Of a stretch of DNA of 21,389 nt, positions 13,306-19,617 are shown piece after piece. The notes beneath the pieces are model-generated. The model did no database searches, was not told the DNA's origin, and saw nothing but the letters and a program-made list of their open reading frames with translations. A program made the position numbers and the translations under genes. How positions within the stretch are numbered: position 1 is the first letter of the stretch; each line of letters begins with the position of its first letter. Source of the DNA: a virus; the IMG/VR virus record IMGVR_UViG_3300027754_000503, positions 1-21,389 of that record; one strand, given 5' to 3'.

Positions 13306-13878
13306 ATGTCTTCGACTAATGCTCCGTTCGGCTTGGTGCCTTCGTTCCACCCCTCGGGTCTGGATCGTGCGGTCGCCTTGACTGACGGTATTGCTTCAGG
13401 TTATGGCTCTGCCATTCTGAAGGGACAACCTGTCCAACTGGATACAAGCGGCAATATCATCATTGCAACCACAAGTAGCTCTTTGCAAGGGGCCTTCGCA
13501 GGCTTCTCGTGGACTGATACGACTGGGCGTTTCCGTGTTTCGAACTACTACCCTGCCTCTACGTCTTACGTGGCTGGTTCGTCTACGGCTTACTACTACA
13601 GTGATCCCAACATTGTCTACATCATTCAAGCTGACGGGTCACTGGCCCAAACCTCACTTGGTGATCAGGCAAACTTCAGCAACATCGCTGCTGGCTCGAC
13701 CGTTACTGGTCTGTCGCAGTGCACGTTGAGTAACTCGCTTGCTGGTGCTTCCAGCACGGCGCAGATGAAGATTGTTGGTCTTTATGGTGGTATAGATAAC
13801 GCTTGGGGCGATGCCTATACTGTTGTGCAAGTTCAGATCAACAAGTCGCAGTTCCAAGCGTCTGTTGTCGCAATCTAA
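13306..13878 (+). CDS. Probable capsid accessory or decoration protein
   Basis: A 190-residue, beta-rich protein starting after TAGGAG. Features are the opening NAPFGLVPSFHPSGLDRAVA, then GQPVQLDTSGNIIIATTSSS, GAFAGFSWTDTTGRFRVSNY, a Tyr-rich strand YYYSDPNIVYIIQADGS and the ending NAWGDAYTVVQVQINKSQFQ. This pattern belongs to a widespread, mostly unnamed family immediately before major capsid genes in environmental phages. Composition (Ser/Thr/Gly-rich, few charges) fits an exterior virion protein. A 13-base gap with AAAGGAGG separates it from the capsid gene, so the two are probably co-expressed at high level. A decoration role is an inference from location and composition. Confidence 0.65.
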   Translation: MSSTNAPFGLVPSFHPSGLDRAVALTDGIASGYGSAILKGQPVQLDTSGNIIIATTSSSLQGAFAGFSWTDTTGRFRVSNYYPASTSYVAGSSTAYYYSDPNIVYIIQADGSLAQTSLGDQANFSNIAAGSTVTGLSQCTLSNSLAGASSTAQMKIVGLYGGIDNAWGDAYTVVQVQINKSQFQASVVAI

Positions 13879-13891
13879 AGGAGGCTAAAAA

Positions 13892-14806
13892 ATGGCTGCT
13901 CCAATGCGTAGTACGGACTTTCGTTCGATTGTTGAACCAATCCTGAACGAATGTTTCGACGGTGTTTACGACCAACGTACCGATGAATGGTCGCGGATTT
14001 TCCGTGAGCAAGAAGGTATTCCCCGCAACTATCACGAAGAACCAGTCCTGTACGGATTTGGTGCCGCGCCTCAACTGCCAGACGGAACTCCGGTTTCGTA
14101 CCAGCAGGGTGGTGTTCTCTTCCTCCAGCGCTATGTTTACAACGTGTATGGCCTTGCCTTCGCGTTGACCAAAGTTCTGGTTGAAGACGGCGACCATATC
14201 CGTATCGGTCAGGTCTATGCTCGTCACCTCGCTCAGTCACTGATCGAAACGAAGGAAACGCTGTCGGCTAACGTGCTGAACCGCGCTTTCAACGCTTCGT
14301 ATCCCGGTGGCGATGGCGTGTCTCTGATTAGCACGGCACACCCAATCGTGAACGGTACTTTCAGCAATCAGTTGTCGACCGCCGCCAACCTGAGCCAAAC
14401 ATCGCTTGAGCAGATGTTGATTCAGATTCGTCAAGCAGTGGACAACAACGGCAAGAAGATTCGTCTGGTTCCTAAGCAACTCGCTGTGGCTCCGGGCAAC
14501 GTCTTCCAAGCTGAAGTTCTGCTGAAGTCGGTTCTGCGTGCTGGCAACGCCAACAACGACATCAACCCAATCAAGTCTATCGGCTTGCTTGATGATGGTG
14601 CTGCTGTTCTGTCGCGTTTGACCTCCGCAACGGCTTGGTGGGTTCAGACCGATGCACCAGAGGGCATGAAGCTCCTGATGCGCCGGAAGCTGGAAAAGAC
14701 GATGGAAGGTGACTTTGAAACCGACTCCATGCGCTACAAGGCTACCGAACGTTACCAAGTGGGTTTCACTGACCCCCGCGCAATGTACGGTACACCCGGC
14801 GTGTAA
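13892..14806 (+). CDS. Major capsid protein
   Basis: This is the main shell subunit, probably HK97-fold. The 304 residues include an N-terminal arm (1-60), an E-loop-like strand region (60-98; GTPVSYQQGGVLFLQRYVYN), a long spine-type helix (about 100-133; ARHLAQSLIETKETLSANVL) and GGDGVSLISTAHPIVNGTFS. LEQMLIQIRQAVDNNGKKIR and KQLAVAP follow, with a C-terminal strand block ending YQVGFTDPRAMYGTPG. The last block is typical of phage head subunits in which a beta-rich P-domain closes with a conserved D-P-R. AAAGGAGG gives an excellent ribosome site, and a strong terminator follows, as expected for an abundant product. No pro-domain or protease gene is seen. Confidence 0.85.
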   Translation: MAAPMRSTDFRSIVEPILNECFDGVYDQRTDEWSRIFREQEGIPRNYHEEPVLYGFGAAPQLPDGTPVSYQQGGVLFLQRYVYNVYGLAFALTKVLVEDGDHIRIGQVYARHLAQSLIETKETLSANVLNRAFNASYPGGDGVSLISTAHPIVNGTFSNQLSTAANLSQTSLEQMLIQIRQAVDNNGKKIRLVPKQLAVAPGNVFQAEVLLKSVLRAGNANNDINPIKSIGLLDDGAAVLSRLTSATAWWVQTDAPEGMKLLMRRKLEKTMEGDFETDSMRYKATERYQVGFTDPRAMYGTPGV

Positions 14807-14812
14807 GTAACA

Positions 14813-14841
14813 GGGCGGGCTTAAAAACCCCGCCCTTTTTT
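14813..14841 (+). terminator. Intrinsic terminator after the major capsid gene
   Basis: GGGCGGG (14813-14819) pairs with CCCGCCC (14829-14835) around a loop of nine bases, followed directly by TTTTTT (14836-14841). This is a textbook Rho-independent terminator six bases after the capsid stop. It probably sets a high capsid to tail transcript ratio. Confidence 0.92.
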
Positions 14842-14874
14842 GTTTAACTGGTCAAACTTTTCAAGGAGCAGACC

Positions 14875-15852
14875 ATGCCTCAATTTTCAGATGATCTCTT
14901 TCTGGGTTCCGCCCTTACCGTTCAAGGTATGGATCAGTACCCTGCTGTTTCAACTTTCACTGGCTCAATCGCTACCACCACATTGACCGTCACCGCCTTG
15001 CTTTCTGGTGACCCAATTGCTGTGGGTATGTTTATTGACAGCTCAACGTCCCTTACCAATGGAACTTACATTACCGCTTTTGGTACAGGTTCTGGCGGCA
15101 CAGGTACTTACACCGTAAGCGCCTCACAAACTGTAGCAAGCGCAACCATCATTGGTTCTGGTAATGCTTTGTTGCAAAACCCATCCCCAATGAGCGTAGG
15201 TGTTGGCCCTCTGGGTCGCATTTATGTTTGGGACGCTGTACCACAAGCCAAGCTGACAAACAACATTGTTGCCGCTGTCATCACAACTGCCACCACGCTC
15301 ACGCTGGCCGCAGGTGCTGGTGTTACCTCCGCTACGATTACAGGCGGCGCAACAGGCTTGCAGCTTGACTGCCCTCGCGGTGTTTCTACAACGACAGGCG
15401 CTGGTACTCCGACTTCTGTCAACATTACTGTTTCTGGCTACGACTACTACGGTCAAGCCATGAGCGAAGTAATTGCAACAGGAACAGTGGCATCAACAAC
15501 TGTCAGCGGTAAAAAAGCCTTCTACCAAATTGCCAGCGTTACTTCTTCTGGCGCAAGCGTGGTGACCGTCGCGGTGGGTACAACCGACATCTTGGGTGCG
15601 CCACTGCGCATCACGGACAGAGGTTATGTCACTCGCGCAGGCTGGGACAACACCTTGGCTGAAGATGCTGGAACTATGACCCCTGCCGCCACGTTGACGG
15701 CTACCACCACAACCGGTGATGTGCGCGGAACCTACCTACCATCCTCGGCGGCTGACGGTATCAAGCGCCTTGTGATGGGAATCGCCCTGCCAGCAATTGC
15801 AGCAGGCCCGAATGCAACCCGCATTGGCGCGTTTGGCGTTACGCAAGCCTAA
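14875..15852 (+). CDS. Beta-rich virion-associated protein
   Basis: A 325-residue protein with a good ribosome site (AAGGAG). It is threonine-, alanine- and glycine-rich with few charges and almost all beta in character. Residues about 26-93 form a separable module ([19 protein letters not shown], then [20 protein letters not shown]) of the kind seen shuffled among phage fibre and capsid proteins. The rest reads continuously across it: [46 protein letters not shown], and a C-terminal block ending GITQ-like (AFGVTQA). It follows the capsid terminator, so it likely needs read-through or its own weak promoter, which I cannot identify. A surface or decoration function is inferred; no named family is assigned. 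Confidence 0.7.
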   Translation: MPQFSDDLFLGSALTVQGMDQYPAVSTFTGSIATTTLTVTALLSGDPIAVGMFIDSSTSLTNGTYITAFGTGSGGTGTYTVSASQTVASATIIGSGNALLQNPSPMSVGVGPLGRIYVWDAVPQAKLTNNIVAAVITTATTLTLAAGAGVTSATITGGATGLQLDCPRGVSTTTGAGTPTSVNITVSGYDYYGQAMSEVIATGTVASTTVSGKKAFYQIASVTSSGASVVTVAVGTTDILGAPLRITDRGYVTRAGWDNTLAEDAGTMTPAATLTATTTTGDVRGTYLPSSAADGIKRLVMGIALPAIAAGPNATRIGAFGVTQA

Positions 15853-15863
15853 AGGAGAACGAC

Positions 15864-16829
15864 ATGGGTCAATTCAAACCAATGGTCAAGATGATGACCA
15901 CCGAGCCAACCGTTGAGCTAAAGCTCAAAAAAGGTGGCAAGGTTCAGAAGAAGGCTGACGGCGGCATGATGATGCCTCCTCCTCCTCCTGCTGCACCGCC
16001 TCCTAGCGCTATGCCAAGCCCAATGCCTGCGCGTGGCGCTCCTCCAATGGGTGCTGCCCCGATGAAGCCTTCGTTGGCTATGCGTCGACGCGCCATGAAG
16101 GTTCCTGCCGGTGCTGGCCCTGCTGCTCCTGTCGGGCCTATGTCCGCCATGATGAAGAAGGGCGGATCAGCAAAGCATGATGATGCTGCTGAAGACCGGG
16201 CAATGATCAAGAAGGCAATGGCTGGCAAGAAGTTTGCTACCGGTGGTGTCGTAAAGGGCAACGGCGGTGGTTATGCGACTGGTGGCGTTGTCGACGGTCA
16301 AGGTGGCTACGCTACTGGCGGTGTCGTCAATGGTCAGGGCGGCTACAAGAAGGGTGGTTCAGCAAAAAAAGCCTACGCGGCGGGGGGAACTGTTGATTCA
16401 GGTGCCCCTGTCGCAATGAAGCAAGGCAACAAGCCTGTTCCAAAGCCAATCAGCATTACGGCCCTCACCGGGACGTACAAGAGTGGTGGCCGGGTAGCTC
16501 CGGGGAATCGTCAGTTGCAAGGTATGTCCGCCAATGAAAATGCTCCGGCAATGCGGGCAGCAAAAGCTGACAGCAACCTGAAGTATGGTCGTAAGATGAA
16601 AGATGGCGGTGAAATTGATCTTTCAAATGGCGAATACGACAGGGTGGTGAACGCTCCTCCAGTTGGAATGAGCTTTGCCAAGAAGGCGCACAGCTTCATT
16701 GACAACCTGTTTGCTCCCAAGAAGGAAGCAGGCGCAGGGCGTGGATTTATCAATCCTCCTGCTGGTAGCGTCACGAAGTCGAAGGAAGCCGTTACGGTTG
16801 TTCCTAAGAAGCGTGGCGGGGCGTGCTGA
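15864..16829 (+). CDS. Gly-rich repeat protein with [YFK]xxGG motifs
   Basis: A 321-residue, basic, low-complexity protein with AAAGGAG before the ATG. After KKGG (22-25) and KKADGG (29-34) comes a Pro/Ala/Met-rich segment (35-92, with a run of prolines). A ladder of short motifs follows: KKGGSA (98-103), FATGGVV (124-130), YATGGVV (137-143 and 149-155), YKKGGSA (161-167), YAAGGTV (171-177), YKSGG (205-209) and KMKDGGEI (244-251). The C-terminal third is more ordinary and ends KKRGGAC. No catalytic signature or membrane helix is seen. The same motif occurs in the giant protein and in the 158-residue protein downstream. A multivalent binding scaffold within the virion is my inference. A terminator follows. 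Confidence 0.7.
   Translation: MGQFKPMVKMMTTEPTVELKLKKGGKVQKKADGGMMMPPPPPAAPPPSAMPSPMPARGAPPMGAAPMKPSLAMRRRAMKVPAGAGPAAPVGPMSAMMKKGGSAKHDDAAEDRAMIKKAMAGKKFATGGVVKGNGGGYATGGVVDGQGGYATGGVVNGQGGYKKGGSAKKAYAAGGTVDSGAPVAMKQGNKPVPKPISITALTGTYKSGGRVAPGNRQLQGMSANENAPAMRAAKADSNLKYGRKMKDGGEIDLSNGEYDRVVNAPPVGMSFAKKAHSFIDNLFAPKKEAGAGRGFINPPAGSVTKSKEAVTVVPKKRGGAC
16233..16394 (+). repeat. Tandem 36-base coding repeats (GGYATGGVVxGQ)
   Basis: The motif ladder FATGGVV, YATGGVV, YATGGVV, YKKGGSA, YAAGGTV is spaced at 10-13 residues. The central two copies share a 12-residue (36-base) unit, GGYATGGVV[DN]GQ. Synonymous differences between copies show they are maintained at the protein level and are not recent slippage. 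Confidence 0.75.
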
Positions 16830-16832
16830 AGT

Positions 16833-16860
16833 AAAGTGGGGGCTTAGGCCCCTGCTTTTT
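16833..16860 (+). terminator. Intrinsic terminator after the Gly-rich repeat gene
   Basis: GGGGC (16839-16843) pairs with GCCCC (16848-16852) around TTAG. The stem extends outward through G-T, T-G, G-C and A-T pairs, and T-richness (TTTTT at 16856-16860) follows. It lies just past the stop at 16829 and only 12 bases before the next start. Confidence 0.8.
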
Positions 16861-16872
16861 ATTGGAGAGAAC

Positions 16873-17292
16873 ATGACTATTACTGCTACATCCCAAACAT
16901 TGTTTGATGGCGAACGAATTGCCATCATGAAGTTCTATGCGTCGATGAGTACGACTGAAAATGAATCTGCTGTTGCAAAAGTAACGCCTGCTTCGCTTAC
17001 TCCGTCAGCGGCTGGTGGTGCTTGCGATGCTGTAAGCATTTTGAAGTGCACAGCAATGACGCATGGATTAGAAGTGCAAATGAACTGGAAAGCAAATACG
17101 CCAGTAGTCATTGAAATTATTCCGCCAAACACAAATTACACGCAAGATTACTCAAAATTCGGCGGGTTGTGGAACGACGCTGGAACCGGTAAGGATGGCG
17201 TAATCACGTTCACAACGTTCGATGGCAGTGCTGGTGACGCATACACCGTAATTCTTGAAATGCAAAAGCACTACGTTAACCCCGTGACCTGA
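16873..17292 (+). CDS. Small beta-rich phage structural-region protein (139 aa)
   Basis: A 139-residue protein. The frame is open back to 16675, but that would run into the preceding gene and through its terminator. The ATG at 16873 with TTGGAGAG just upstream is the real start. Features are MTITATSQTLFDGERIAIMK, a cysteine pair in GGACDAVSILKC (49-59), GLEVQMNWKANTPVVIEI (65-82), YSKFGGLWNDAGTGKDG (93-109) and a closing strand GDAYTVILEMQKHYV (121-135). The pattern belongs to a common, unnamed small virion-region family of tailed phages. The gene is visibly more AT-rich than its neighbours. A structural role is inferred. Confidence 0.75.
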   Translation: MTITATSQTLFDGERIAIMKFYASMSTTENESAVAKVTPASLTPSAAGGACDAVSILKCTAMTHGLEVQMNWKANTPVVIEIIPPNTNYTQDYSKFGGLWNDAGTGKDGVITFTTFDGSAGDAYTVILEMQKHYVNPVT

Positions 17293-17294
17293 TC

Positions 17295-17678
17295 ATGCCA
17301 AGCAAGTCACCTTCCCAACATCGCTTGATGGAGGCAGTTGCTCACAGCCCTTCTTTCGCCAAGAAAGTGGGCATCCCAACAAAAGTTGGAAAAGACTTTG
17401 CCAAGGCTGATGAAGGCAGGAAGTTCAAAGGAGGCGGGCCAAGCCTTGCTGTTGGCCGAGGAGAAAAGCTACCAGTTAGTCAAGGCGCAGGACTTACCCA
17501 GAAGGGCCGCGAGAAGTACAATCGTGAGACCGGATCGCACCTGAAGGCACCCCAGCCACAGGGCGGTTCACGCAAGGATTCTTTCTGCGCTCGGATGTCT
17601 GGCGTAGTCAAACATTCAAAGGGTGATGCTCCACGGGCTAAGGCATCGCTGAAGCGCTGGAACTGCCCCGGTTGGTGA
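17295..17678 (+). CDS. Small basic protein with DUF6321-like C-terminus
   Basis: A 127-residue basic protein starting two bases after the previous stop with no clear ribosome site, so probably coupled. The N-terminal part reads SQHRLMEAVAHSPSFAKKVG and VGKDFAKADEGRKFKGGG (1-48), a sequence style frequent in phages. The C-terminal part GLTQKGREKYNRETGSHLKA (66-85), SFCARMSGV (96-104) and ASLKRWNCPGW (117-127) matches my memory of the DUF6321 pattern in phage proteins. C98 and C124 are the only cysteines. No enzymatic role is known to me. The excess of Lys and Arg suggests a nucleic-acid-facing or packaged protein. Confidence 0.75.
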   Translation: MPSKSPSQHRLMEAVAHSPSFAKKVGIPTKVGKDFAKADEGRKFKGGGPSLAVGRGEKLPVSQGAGLTQKGREKYNRETGSHLKAPQPQGGSRKDSFCARMSGVVKHSKGDAPRAKASLKRWNCPGW

Positions 17679-17686
17679 TAGAGTAA

Positions 17687-17699
17687 TTTGTTAAACAAA
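17687..17699. promoter_or_regulatory. Small palindrome before the Gly-rich gene
   Basis: TTTGTT and AACAAA flank a single central A, giving a 13-base near-perfect palindrome in the 31-base spacer before the 17710 start. It overlaps the approach to the ribosome site AAAAGGAA. It could be an operator or may hinder translation initiation, but this is weak evidence. Confidence 0.3.
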
Positions 17700-17709
17700 A
17701 GGAACAATC

Positions 17710-18186
17710 ATGGCAATGACAGGTAACCCAATTTTAGACACAATAAAAGGTATTGACCCCGGTATGCCAAAGGAGCTGGGCGGCGGCGGCGGCGGCGGCC
17801 GTGGCGGCGGCGGCGGCTTTGGTGGCGGCGGCGGCGGCTTTGGCGGCGGCGGCGGCGGCGGCCGTGGCGGCGGTGCTTACGGTGGCTTGGAAACAGTCAA
17901 TCAAGGCTCAAGCCAAATTGGCAAATCGCTAGGGGAAGTCGGAAATAGCCTTGATCAAAGCAACATGGCTTTGGCACAGGGCCGACAAGCCCTTGGTGGT
18001 GGTACACAACAATTTGGCGGCGGTGGTGGTGGGTTTAACCCAATGCAGCCACTAGCCGTAGATGAGCTGATGCCAATGTACAAAAAGGGTGGTTCTGTCA
18101 GTTACACAGGAAAATCTGGCCGTTTGAACCTTGGGTCGGGTCGGGTCTCTACCGCGACAAAAAACAAGTCCAATTCTCGTTGGTAA
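17710..18186 (+). CDS. Poly-glycine low-complexity protein (158 aa)
   Basis: A 158-residue protein with AAAAGGAA before the ATG. Residues 24-59 are nearly all glycine with F and R punctuations (FGGGGGGF, GRGGGAYGG). A helical middle follows (about 60-97; IGKSLGEVGNSLDQSNMALA), then a second glycine run (103-108). The tail carries YKKGGSV (124-130) and a basic Ser-rich end. The tail motif is shared with the 321-residue protein and the giant protein. Glycine-rich stretches with Phe and Arg resemble flexible or phase-separating segments. No homologue is recognised. The ordered C-terminal half and context support expression; the repeat part could vary in length by slippage. Confidence 0.65.
   Translation: MAMTGNPILDTIKGIDPGMPKELGGGGGGGRGGGGGFGGGGGGFGGGGGGGRGGGAYGGLETVNQGSSQIGKSLGEVGNSLDQSNMALAQGRQALGGGTQQFGGGGGGFNPMQPLAVDELMPMYKKGGSVSYTGKSGRLNLGSGRVSTATKNKSNSRW
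17778..17876 (+). repeat. GGC trinucleotide low-complexity tract
   Basis: About 100 bases consisting almost only of GGC triplets, broken by CGT and TTT codons, encode the poly-glycine stretch. In-frame slippage would change the protein length in steps of one residue without a frameshift. It is the strongest simple-sequence repeat in the window and a likely assembly or sequencing trouble spot. Confidence 0.85.
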
Positions 18187-18190
18187 GAAA

Positions 18191-19252
18191 ATGGCGTACT
18201 CAGGAACGACAGGTACGACTGTAACGACAGTTCAGACGCTGATTGATCATGGCGCACGCCGCTGTGGGAAGATGGCTGAAGAATTGACGTCTGAGCAAGT
18301 CCTGTCGGCCCGTGAGTCGCTGTACTTCTTGTTGTCGAACCTGATCAATATTGGCATCCAGTATTGGGCCATCAGCAAGAAGGTCTACGGCTTCAAAGCT
18401 GACCAGTACATCTATGACCTTCCTCTTGGTGGAAATGACGTTCTGAACGTCCTGTACCGCTGGATGAACCGTCCAAATGGTTCCTACACCTCGTCTGCTG
18501 GTGGTGTTGTTGCTAACGTATATGACGGCAATGTCGATACTATCTGCACCCAGACGTCCGCAAATGGCAACATTTCGGTGGACTATGGTACGGCAAATCC
18601 AATCTACATTGGCTCTATTGGGTTTCTTCCCGCAGCTACCGGGTCTTGGTCGATCATCCTTGAAAGTTCAGTTGACAACACGACTTGGACGACCTTATCT
18701 GACCTTGGCACCATTCCAGTAGTCAACGGCGAGTGGGTTTGGACTGACATTGAAGCCGGTCAGACAACAGAGTTCTACCGAATCCGGGCGTATAGCGGCA
18801 CCACGTTGTCGCTGCGTGAACTGTATTTCGGCAACAACTCAACAGAAATTACAATGTCCCGTCTGAACCGGGACGACTATACGAACCTTCCAAACAAGAA
18901 CTTTACGGCCAATCAGCCGTTCCAGTTCTGGTTCAATCGCACCATCCCGCAATCAAAAATCTATCTGTGGCCTGTTCCGCAGAATGCTTTCTATCAGATG
19001 ACGGTGTGGTACTCGCGCCAGATCATGGACGTTGGTGACCTATACGGTGAGCTTGAGATACCGCAGCGCTGGTACATGGCTGTAGTCAGTATGCTGGCTC
19101 ACCAGATGAGCTTGGAGCTTCCGGGTGTCGAAATGACCCGGATTCAGTACCTTGAAGGCCAAGGAAGCAAGTACCTTTCAATGGCTGAAGAGGAAGAACG
19201 CGACCGGTCACCAATCTACTTCGCCCCGAATATTTCAGTTTATACGAGGTAA
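18191..19252 (+). CDS. P22 gp4-like head-to-tail adaptor with inserted discoidin-like domain
   Basis: This probably forms the ring that attaches to the portal and receives the tail hub. The 353 residues split into an N-terminal adaptor helix bundle (1-96; TLIDHGARRCGKMAEELTSE, ESLYFLLSNLINIGIQYW) and a C-terminal part (216-353; EITMSRLNRDDYTNLPNK, IPQSKIYLWPVPQNAFYQM, ELEIPQRWYMAVVSMLAHQM). Together these match the gp4-like tail-adaptor pattern. Between them, residues 97-215 form a jelly-roll-like insert (VVANVYDGNVDTICTQ, ISVDYG, WSIILESSVDNTTWTTLSDL, TEFYRIRAYSGTTLSLREL), typical of F5/8 type C (discoidin-like) domains that bind glycans. The ATG at 18191 is chosen over an upstream TTG at 18131, which lies inside the previous gene. 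Confidence 0.75.
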   Translation: MAYSGTTGTTVTTVQTLIDHGARRCGKMAEELTSEQVLSARESLYFLLSNLINIGIQYWAISKKVYGFKADQYIYDLPLGGNDVLNVLYRWMNRPNGSYTSSAGGVVANVYDGNVDTICTQTSANGNISVDYGTANPIYIGSIGFLPAATGSWSIILESSVDNTTWTTLSDLGTIPVVNGEWVWTDIEAGQTTEFYRIRAYSGTTLSLRELYFGNNSTEITMSRLNRDDYTNLPNKNFTANQPFQFWFNRTIPQSKIYLWPVPQNAFYQMTVWYSRQIMDVGDLYGELEIPQRWYMAVVSMLAHQMSLELPGVEMTRIQYLEGQGSKYLSMAEEEERDRSPIYFAPNISVYTR

Positions 19253-19254
19253 CC

Positions 19255-19617
19255 ATGCCGGTCTTCCTTGACACTCTTGGATATTCCGACATTGCCATCG
19301 CAATTTGCGATAGGTGCAAGATGAAGTATCCGCACGCTGTCATGAGGAATGACCCCAACTTTCCGGGTCTGCGGGTATGTAATACTGGGTGCGCTGATCA
19401 GCTTGATCCATACCGTTTACCTGCTCGTAAAACCGAAAGAATAACGATTCGGTTTCCAAGGCCAGATGCAAACATAGCTGCTTCTGACGACTTCCTTATG
19501 ACTGGAGGAACCAGCGAGTTCCAAATTTCGACGGAGCAGAACACGCAGACGCCGACACAGACGGGGAACAAAGACCAGATCGCGCCAAGCCCTCCAACTA
19601 ACGATCAGGGTCAATAA
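19255..19617 (+). CDS. Small zinc-ribbon-like protein
   Basis: A 120-residue protein beginning two bases after the adaptor stop, with GAGG eleven bases before its ATG. Four cysteines form a likely metal site: C18-x2-C21 (ICDRCKMKYP) and C42-x3-C46 (VCNTGCADQLDPYRLPARK). Then follow a short basic strand (ERITIRFPRPDA) and a Gln/Thr/Pro-rich disordered tail (about 88-120). The pattern, opening with a short LDTLGY segment and ending its core at DPYRLP, is frequent among unnamed small proteins placed between adaptor and fibre genes. Whether zinc is bound, and what it does, is unknown. The stop overlaps the fibre start by one base (TAATG). Confidence 0.75.
   Translation: MPVFLDTLGYSDIAIAICDRCKMKYPHAVMRNDPNFPGLRVCNTGCADQLDPYRLPARKTERITIRFPRPDANIAASDDFLMTGGTSEFQISTEQNTQTPTQTGNKDQIAPSPPTNDQGQ

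Noticed and set aside
17778-17876. GGC tract considered as a CRISPR or other array
   Set aside because: No spacers; it is a simple trinucleotide repeat within a reading frame.
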